Source of the DNA: Abyssisolibacter fermentans
GTDB lineage: Bacteria > Bacillota > Clostridia > Tissierellales > MCWD3
DNA length: 64,000 bases
Direction: 5' to 3'
NCBI RefSeq assembly: GCF_001559865.1
Contig: NZ_LOHE01000060.1
Location: 48,359-112,358 of the forward strand
A program made the translations under genes and the position numbers. This document shows positions 55,201 to 61,408 of the stretch, piece after piece; within the stretch, counting starts at the first letter, position 1; each line of letters opens with the position of its first letter. Under the pieces are notes generated by a model that saw only the letters and a program-made list of their open reading frames with translations, searched no databases and was not told where the DNA came from.

Positions 55201-58200
55201 CAACAGGTAAGTAAGCACCACCTGCTTTTAATATCGCCATAATTCCAACTATCATCTCAACTGATCGTTCTAGCATTATACCTACTATAGTATCTGCTTT
55301 TACTCCTTTTTTTCTTAATACTCTAGCAAATTTATTTGATTTCTCATTTAGTTCTCTGTATGTAAGATATTTGCCCTCAAATACTACTGCTATGTTATTC
55401 GGTGTTTTCTTAACCTGCTTTTCAAATAATTCATGTATTGTAATTTCTTCAATGTTTTCTACACCATCATTAGACATTGATAAAAGTTTCTGCTTCTCTT
55501 CAAATAAAATAATTTTATCTTTATTTAAAACTTCCTCAGGGTTATTAATAAACTGTTCTAATATTTTTTCATAATATCTACATAATTTTTTGACAACTGC
55601 ATCACCTATTATTAGATCATCATACACAGTAGTAATTCTAAATCCTTCAAATGTAGTATCAATAGTAAAGTCAAATAAACTGTTAGTTATTGCATTTCCT
55701 TTTACATTTAAAGTCCTATTAGAATTATTTTGCTCTAAGTCATTATAAACATAGAAATCTACATAATTAAAATATACGTCAAATATTGGATTTCTATCTT
55801 GAGTTTTTTCGCCAATATTTTTTATTATTTCTACTAAAGGCATTGCATCGTATTTTTTTAGTACCTCCATTTTTTGATTTATTAACTCAATATACTCTGA
55901 CCATTTTATATTGTTTATATTCTTTATTCTTACAGGGACTGTATTTAAGAAACATCCTAAAATTTTATCCCCATCTTCACAAATTGGTCTATTATTTGTA
56001 ACTAATCCTACAACTATATCATCTTGGTATGAAATCATATTTAACATATAAACATATGCTCCAAAACATACGTTTTTTGCAGACGTATTATATTGCTTAG
56101 CTCTTCTTTTTAATTTTACAAGAACTTCTGTTGGCAACTTATGCAAATAAGTTTTTCTTGTATTTGATTTGCCCTTTTTCCCAAATATTTTAAATAAATC
56201 AAGTCTTTTGTAACCATCAAGATGATTTTTCCAATAATTTACACTTTCAGCGTTTTGTTTTTCAATAACTTGCTGTACAACATAGTCTTTATAAGTATTT
56301 TTTAGCTTCTCAGGTACAAAATCTGGATCAGATTTCAATTTTAAATATGTATTATGCAATTCTGTTACAAAGGATGAATCACTCCATCCATCAAAAATTG
56401 AATGGTGAGATATTAATAATGCAAAAATATTTTCATTACCAATGTCAAATGTCTTTATTCTCCATAGTGGCGCTTTTTTAAACTCAAAAGATCTCTGCTT
56501 GTCTACATTTAAGAAATTCTGTATATATTTTTCTTGGTCATTTTTTTTCATATTTGAAATATTATAATGCTCAAAATCCGGACTAATATTTTTATATACT
56601 ATTTGAAGTGGCTCTTTGTACTCATCTAAATTAAAACCGGTCCTTAAGATAGAGTGTTTTTCTACCATCAAAGTTAGTGCATTTTTAAATATATTTGTCT
56701 CAAAATTATTGTACTTCATTTGAAATGTCATTTGATTATGATATACACAACTACCTGTATTTTTCATAGAATGAAATACCATTCCTTTCTGTATTTCACT
56801 CATAGGATATATATCTTCAATATTTTCTTGTAATTTATTATCTATATTTATTCTATTTTTTATATCGTTTATTTCTTTTAACACATTTTCAAATTCATAA
56901 TTTCTACAATCAATTTTGTTTTCTAATATTATTTTAGCTAGTTTCTCTATTGTTTTATTAGAATATAAATCTGTTATTTTTAAGTCTACGTTAAACTCAG
57001 AGTTAACTAAAGATATCAATCTAATAGCTTTAATAGAATCTCCGCCTATATCAAAGAAGTTACTTTTTACACCTATTTGATCTACATTTAATGTTTTTTT
57101 CCATATCTCAACTAACTTTTCTTCTATTTCATTATTTGGAGATTCAAACTGTATATCTGTATTTATGTTAGTATGATATTTTAATAGTTCTTTTCTATCA
57201 ATCTTACCATTTTTAGTTAAAGGTATTTTATCTAATTCTATAAAATAAGCTGGTATCATATATTTAGGTAGATATTTTGATAAATAATCCCTTAAATTCC
57301 CTATACTAATATTATTCTGCCTAACAAAATGGGCACATAAATATTTATTACCATCATTTTCTTCTCTAACAATTACAGTAACCTCTTTTATACTTTCATG
57401 TCTAAGTAATTGGCTTTCTATTTCACCTAATTCTACTCTATATCCTCTTATCTTTACTTGTTGATCAATTCTTCCTAAGTATTCTAGTTCCCCACTATTC
57501 AATAGCCTAACTAAATCTCCAGATTTGTATAATTTTCCCGAAAGTCTATATTGATTAACTACAAATTTTTCTTTATTTAAATCAGTTCTATTCAAATAGC
57601 CTCTTACAATTCCTTCTCCTCCAACACATAGCTCTCCTGGAACTCCAATTGGTAGTATATTTAAATCATTATCCATTACATATGTACATACATTGGGTAG
57701 TGGCTTTCCTATATTACTAATATTGTTAGCTATTTCATTATCATTTATCTCTTTAAAGGTACCATGAACTGTTATTTCAGTTATACCATACATATTTATT
57801 AGTCTTGTATTATGATACTTTTCTTTCCATTTTTTTAATTTATATGGGCTTAATTTTTCTCCACCGAATATTACATATCTTAAACTTAAGTTTCTTTCAT
57901 CATACTCCAGTTCATCATTTATTAGATTATAGAAAGCAGACGGCACCTGATTTAATACGGTTACTTTCTCTTCTCGCAATACTTTCAGGAATCTTTTCGG
58001 ATCTTTTGTTGTCAATTTAGGTATTACTATTAATTTTCCTCCGTATAGCAATGCACCAAACATTTCCCATACAGAAAAGTCAAAACAATACGAGTGAAAC
58101 ATTGTCCATATATCTTCATTACAAAAATCAAACATTTCTCTACTACTTTTCATAAGTTGAACTACATTTTTATGCTCTACCATTACTCCTTTAGGTTTTC

Positions 58201-61111
58201 CTGTTGTTCCAGAAGTAAATATTATGTAAGCTAAATCTGTAGATTTATTAAGAATATCTAAATTTTTGTAGTAGTCATTATCTGACTTATAAGTTAGTTC
58301 ATCAATCATAATTATTTTTCGTCCGAATTTATTTACATTATTCTCATTGTTTGGTATAAAGGATATTCCCTGAATCTCCTTTAAAACATCTTCACAAGGA
58401 AGATTACCATTGTTTGATATTATTTTTCCAATCAATTCACTTGTTGTCTCTTCTCCTTCACCTAAAACAACAAAATCAATATTTTTATCCTGCAAAATCG
58501 TTTTATAATCACTTGTTCCATAAGGTCCTCCAGCAAAAATAGGAATATCAAATCCCCATTGTCTAATCATTGCAACTATCTTATGGAAGAAATCTTTATA
58601 GTATGTTAAAGTTCTGATTCCGATTATATTGGGTTTGAATTCTTCTAGTAGCCTTTTTAGATCTTCATAACTATCAAAATCAACTCTTGCTTTTGCAATT
58701 CTACCATTAATTTCATTACCATATTTTTCATTTAAATAAGTCATCAAATACATAAGACCTAGCGGTGGCTCGACAACATCATATAACATATCACTTTCAT
58801 CACTAAAGTATTGTGATGTGTCTAATAGCAACACTCTTAGTGCATCATTTGAGCATTCTTTTTCAGGGAAGCACTTGTTAATTTTTTTATTTAAATCTGG
58901 AATCACAAAACTATTTTCATCTATAAATTCAGCATTTAGTTCTTCTTTAGTAATTCCTGTGAACTCAAGTAAATCATTAAAACTACTAATTTCAACTGGT
59001 AAGTAACTATTATATTTTTCTACAAGCTCATTTTCATTTAAGACTTTCATTTGATAAGGTAGAACATGTAATAACCTCTCTTTTAATAAAAAGTATTCAT
59101 TTAAGAAATCTGATTGATACTGCAAGGTAAAACTTTTATCAAAAGGTAAAGTATCAGGTAAATTATGATAAGCCAAACTAGTAGAATTAATGATTGCATC
59201 TTTTGATATTCCATTTGCTAGAGCTAGTTTCTCCATATCTGTGTTAGGATATATTTTTAATATATGAAGATATGGAAAATGTATCCATTTATGTTTCTTA
59301 ATAAAATCAAGAGTTAATTTGGCTTCTTCTTCACTTTCAGTAGGAAAACCATGCATTATAAATATCTCTAAAATTACATGCGGATATTTCTCGCAAATAT
59401 ATTTAATATTTTCACTTAGTTTATCAATGTTTAAATTTTTGTTGATGAATTTCTGTAGCCTTTTTGAAGCAGTCTCTAAAGCTAGTCCAAAACTTACAGT
59501 TCCAGCTCTAACCATTAAATCTATATATTCTTTTGTTAAAATATCACCCCGTAAACCTGCTGGAAAGTATATTTGTATATCTAAATTATTTTCTATAATC
59601 AGTCCAAAGAATTTATTGCTATTTTTAACATTTAAGTTAAAAATATCATCGACGAAAGCAAATCTACGTACTCCTAACCTATAGTAGAGCATAACTTCTT
59701 CAAAAATATTTTCAGCAGACCTTGTATAATGGCTTTTAGGCCAAATTTTATGACAATATGCACAATTATAAGGACAGCCACGAGTTCCCTGTAACGTAAT
59801 GATATTTTTTACCATTGTTAATCCAATACTTTTACTATATTCTTCATAATCGACTAATGATCTATCAGGAAATGGCAACCCATCTAAATTGGTTATTTGA
59901 GGTCGTGGATTGGTTGTATATGGCTCTATTACAGCCGCTTGGATATTCTGTAAAGCAGTAAAAGAATATTTATCCACTACTTCATTCTTCGTTAGTATAA
60001 GTGATACTTGACAATCATCTAACATTGATTTAATCCTACTTTGAGGAGTATCAATATCAATAGGTAAATATGCTCCCCCTGCTTTTAATACTGCTAATAT
60101 AGATACAATCATATCAATAGAATTATCCAATATTAATCCTACTACTATATCTGATTTCACACCTTTTGTTCTTAATATAGAAGCTAACCCATTAGCTTTA
60201 TTATTTAATTCTCTATAAGTCAATCTGTTATCTCCAAACACTACTGCAATATTATCTGGAGTTCTTTTAACCTGCTCTTCAAACAACTCTTGTATTGTCG
60301 TATACTTTGGAAATTCTACTTTTTTTCCTGTTACTTCATCTATAATATGGCATTTTTCTTCCTCGGTCATTATTTCAACTTTATCTATATTAATATCAAC
60401 ATTAAAAATAACTTTTCTAAGTAATTGCATAAAGTGAGTAATTATCCTATCAATAGTAGTGTCTTCATATAGTAATGAATTATATTCTAATACTCCTTCA
60501 ATACAATTTTCTAATCTTGTAAAAGAAAAGGTCATGCTTGGATTAAATCCTTCAATGTTTTTTTTATCTTGAATATTTTCAAGTAATATTGCAATATCAA
60601 ACAATGATGATTCATAATTAAATTCTAGGTTAGATAGATGTTGCATAAGTATCTCAATAGGATAATTTTGATTTTCTATAGCTTCATCAATAGTCTTTTT
60701 AACATTTAATACTAGATCTTTAAATGTCATATTATCATCAATTTGATTTCTTATGGCTAATGCAATATTTGCATAAACTCCTTCAGTATTTTTATTATAA
60801 ACAGGTGCGCCAATTATACTATCATTATTATTAGTATATTTTTTGATCAGTAAAATTAGCCCTGTAACTAAAAGTATATATAATCTATGGTCTGATTCAT
60901 TACTTAACCACATAATTTTTGAAAAAAGCTCTCCATTTAATCTAAATTTTTTTATGTCTGTTTTATAATCACTAATTTTTGTTTGTTTAAAATCATAGGG
61001 AAAACTAGTTTCTTTTAATTCACCTGATAGTTTATTGATCCAGTATTCTTTTTCGTTATTATATTTACTTGCAATAGCTAGTAGATCTACTATATTTTTT
61101 CTAGACTCCAT
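52250..61111 (-). CDS. NRPS: half-C, A(Thr) interrupted by rSAM and B12-binding domains, T, C, A(Ser), T, C
   Basis: 2953 residues, one open frame. 1-245: C-terminal half of a C domain. 272-385: A domain up to motif A2 (KAGGAYLPID). About 386-930: insert with LDGLPFPDRSL, rSAM motif CPYNCAYC (C446, C450, C453), GLALETASK, then a B12-binding domain (RVLLLDTSQ, EPPLGLMYLMTYLN, NIIGIRTLTYYKDFF, PIFAGGPYG, VLGEGEETT). 931-1310: A domain resumes; A3 is TSGTTGKPKG (966-975); code D-F-W-N-I-G-M-V-H is the textbook Thr code. 1325-1400: carrier (GGDS). 1432-1860: C domain (HHSIFDGWS). 1890-2395: A domain, code D-V-W-H-F-S-L-I-D, Ser. Carrier Ser near 2443. 2500-2930: C domain (HHIISDG), then the protein ends. 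Confidence 0.92.
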   Translation of the reverse strand: MESRKNIVDLLAIASKYNNEKEYWINKLSGELKETSFPYDFKQTKISDYKTDIKKFRLNGELFSKIMWLSNESDHRLYILLVTGLILLIKKYTNNNDSIIGAPVYNKNTEGVYANIALAIRNQIDDNMTFKDLVLNVKKTIDEAIENQNYPIEILMQHLSNLEFNYESSLFDIAILLENIQDKKNIEGFNPSMTFSFTRLENCIEGVLEYNSLLYEDTTIDRIITHFMQLLRKVIFNVDINIDKVEIMTEEEKCHIIDEVTGKKVEFPKYTTIQELFEEQVKRTPDNIAVVFGDNRLTYRELNNKANGLASILRTKGVKSDIVVGLILDNSIDMIVSILAVLKAGGAYLPIDIDTPQSRIKSMLDDCQVSLILTKNEVVDKYSFTALQNIQAAVIEPYTTNPRPQITNLDGLPFPDRSLVDYEEYSKSIGLTMVKNIITLQGTRGCPYNCAYCHKIWPKSHYTRSAENIFEEVMLYYRLGVRRFAFVDDIFNLNVKNSNKFFGLIIENNLDIQIYFPAGLRGDILTKEYIDLMVRAGTVSFGLALETASKRLQKFINKNLNIDKLSENIKYICEKYPHVILEIFIMHGFPTESEEEAKLTLDFIKKHKWIHFPYLHILKIYPNTDMEKLALANGISKDAIINSTSLAYHNLPDTLPFDKSFTLQYQSDFLNEYFLLKERLLHVLPYQMKVLNENELVEKYNSYLPVEISSFNDLLEFTGITKEELNAEFIDENSFVIPDLNKKINKCFPEKECSNDALRVLLLDTSQYFSDESDMLYDVVEPPLGLMYLMTYLNEKYGNEINGRIAKARVDFDSYEDLKRLLEEFKPNIIGIRTLTYYKDFFHKIVAMIRQWGFDIPIFAGGPYGTSDYKTILQDKNIDFVVLGEGEETTSELIGKIISNNGNLPCEDVLKEIQGISFIPNNENNVNKFGRKIIMIDELTYKSDNDYYKNLDILNKSTDLAYIIFTSGTTGKPKGVMVEHKNVVQLMKSSREMFDFCNEDIWTMFHSYCFDFSVWEMFGALLYGGKLIVIPKLTTKDPKRFLKVLREEKVTVLNQVPSAFYNLINDELEYDERNLSLRYVIFGGEKLSPYKLKKWKEKYHNTRLINMYGITEITVHGTFKEINDNEIANNISNIGKPLPNVCTYVMDNDLNILPIGVPGELCVGGEGIVRGYLNRTDLNKEKFVVNQYRLSGKLYKSGDLVRLLNSGELEYLGRIDQQVKIRGYRVELGEIESQLLRHESIKEVTVIVREENDGNKYLCAHFVRQNNISIGNLRDYLSKYLPKYMIPAYFIELDKIPLTKNGKIDRKELLKYHTNINTDIQFESPNNEIEEKLVEIWKKTLNVDQIGVKSNFFDIGGDSIKAIRLISLVNSEFNVDLKITDLYSNKTIEKLAKIILENKIDCRNYEFENVLKEINDIKNRINIDNKLQENIEDIYPMSEIQKGMVFHSMKNTGSCVYHNQMTFQMKYNNFETNIFKNALTLMVEKHSILRTGFNLDEYKEPLQIVYKNISPDFEHYNISNMKKNDQEKYIQNFLNVDKQRSFEFKKAPLWRIKTFDIGNENIFALLISHHSIFDGWSDSSFVTELHNTYLKLKSDPDFVPEKLKNTYKDYVVQQVIEKQNAESVNYWKNHLDGYKRLDLFKIFGKKGKSNTRKTYLHKLPTEVLVKLKRRAKQYNTSAKNVCFGAYVYMLNMISYQDDIVVGLVTNNRPICEDGDKILGCFLNTVPVRIKNINNIKWSEYIELINQKMEVLKKYDAMPLVEIIKNIGEKTQDRNPIFDVYFNYVDFYVYNDLEQNNSNRTLNVKGNAITNSLFDFTIDTTFEGFRITTVYDDLIIGDAVVKKLCRYYEKILEQFINNPEEVLNKDKIILFEEKQKLLSMSNDGVENIEEITIHELFEKQVKKTPNNIAVVFEGKYLTYRELNEKSNKFARVLRKKGVKADTIVGIMLERSVEMIVGIMAILKAGGAYLPVDPSYPTARIKYIIEDSKVNLVLTQDKYKNMIGIGETIDLNDSNYEKFEGTNLENINKPTDLAYVIYTSGSTGKPKGAMIEHKSVINRLNWMQRTYPINRNDRILQKTPYTFDVSVWELLWWFINGSSICFLQQGEEKNPETLVDVIEKNEITTIHFVPSMLNTFLSYVERKNNSNKVSSLERVFCSGEALTLKQLDSFNKIFNGGQQIKLINLYGPTEATIDVSYFNCLTTEKLETIPIGKPIDNIRFYIVDHNLHLQPIGVPGELCIAGVGLARGYINREKLTSEKFVQNIFMQGERIYRTGDYARWLQDGNIEFLGRIDNQIKIRGYRIELGEIENILIKHDDIKEAVVIVKDNLYEDYNNGLVDDKYLCAYIVSDKNITSIELREYLLRQLPNYMIPPYFVKLEKLPLTVNGKIDKKALLEMEVNIKSEVAYECPRNEIEEILVGMWQEILSTKEKIGVNDNFFTIGGHSLTAMVLKSRVYKELDVEVPLQEIFNNLTIKGIAEYINNASKSFYLPIDPIVVKENYPLSSGQKRMYVLDQLEKDNISYNMPTILELEGKVDKKRFEKTLEKLINRHESLRTSFQIIDGELVQKIHEKVDFKIEYLEVEEKEIDLLIENFVQPFDLSNAPLFRVKLVKLSENEYVLMIDTHHIISDGITVKILIEEFTKLYKGDELPKLRIQYKDYSVWQKAMLSTKELKKQEEYWLGVFKDEIHLLDIPVDYARTSTKNLVGTSMKFKINKQLSDELQNLANENKATLYMVLLAAYNVLLYRYTNQETIIVGSPIAGRAHPDLEGIVGMFVNTLAMKNYVYGSKAFKDFLKEVKENALKAYDNQDYQFENLVEKLNVKRNGSRNPIFQTMFSLQKIADIVDIEIDEFIIRSYPFKFKASRLDITFYASNVNDGIDLVIVYNTKLFKQETIEKLSKYYIKILVEIVKNPTVLISDIDIISEQDNMQSLIKHEKENISENQKNYLSAEFDIN
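58320..59960 (-). other. rSAM plus B12-binding cassette inserted in the Thr A domain
   Basis: Codons about 386-930 of the NRPS at 52250-61111. Order: PFPDR linker, rSAM barrel with CPYNCAYC (59753-59776), about 110-residue helical stretch, B12-binding Rossmann domain ending near GISFIPN. The flanking A-domain sequence is continuous once this is removed: RIKSMLDDCQVSLILTKNEV joins to IDELTY..LNKSTDLAYIIF. No frameshift or stop; boundaries are good to about 15 residues. Confidence 0.85.
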
Positions 61112-61276
61112 TGTTTAAACCCCCGTTCTATGAAATATTTATAGTTTTATTTAAATGTAAATATTGTCTTAAATACAAAATATATTTTAATTTTTAGGAA
61201 GTATATAAAATTTTCAATTTATTAGTTTTCTACAATTTCTAATAATATTGTTAACTGTTATGTTTTTGAAACAAGG

Positions 61277-61324
61277 GAATCAATCAAGATATGACTAATC
61301 ACAACATTTCATCTTGACTGATTC
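61277..61324 (-). terminator. Hairpin between two NRPS genes
   Basis: GAATCAATCAAGAT (61277-61290) pairs with ATCTTGACTGATTC (61311-61324) with one offset and a 20-base loop. It lies 85 bases past the upstream NRPS stop in a gap of about 300 bases. No clean T run, so it may be a weak terminator or an RNA stability stem. The rest of the gap (61,112-61,408) shows no ORF. Confidence 0.45.
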
Positions 61325-61408
61325 TTAGTACGCTCCTAAAAACGATAAATTTATTTATATACTCATCTCATTAAATTCACTAAAACATGATAAAAAAATT
61401 ATACTTAC

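Noticed and set aside
58320..59960. Idea that the rSAM insert is an assembly or frameshift artefact
   Set aside because: The frame is open throughout, both A-domain halves rejoin cleanly with a full Thr code, and the insert has intact motifs. Read-level evidence was not available, so this remains worth one check.
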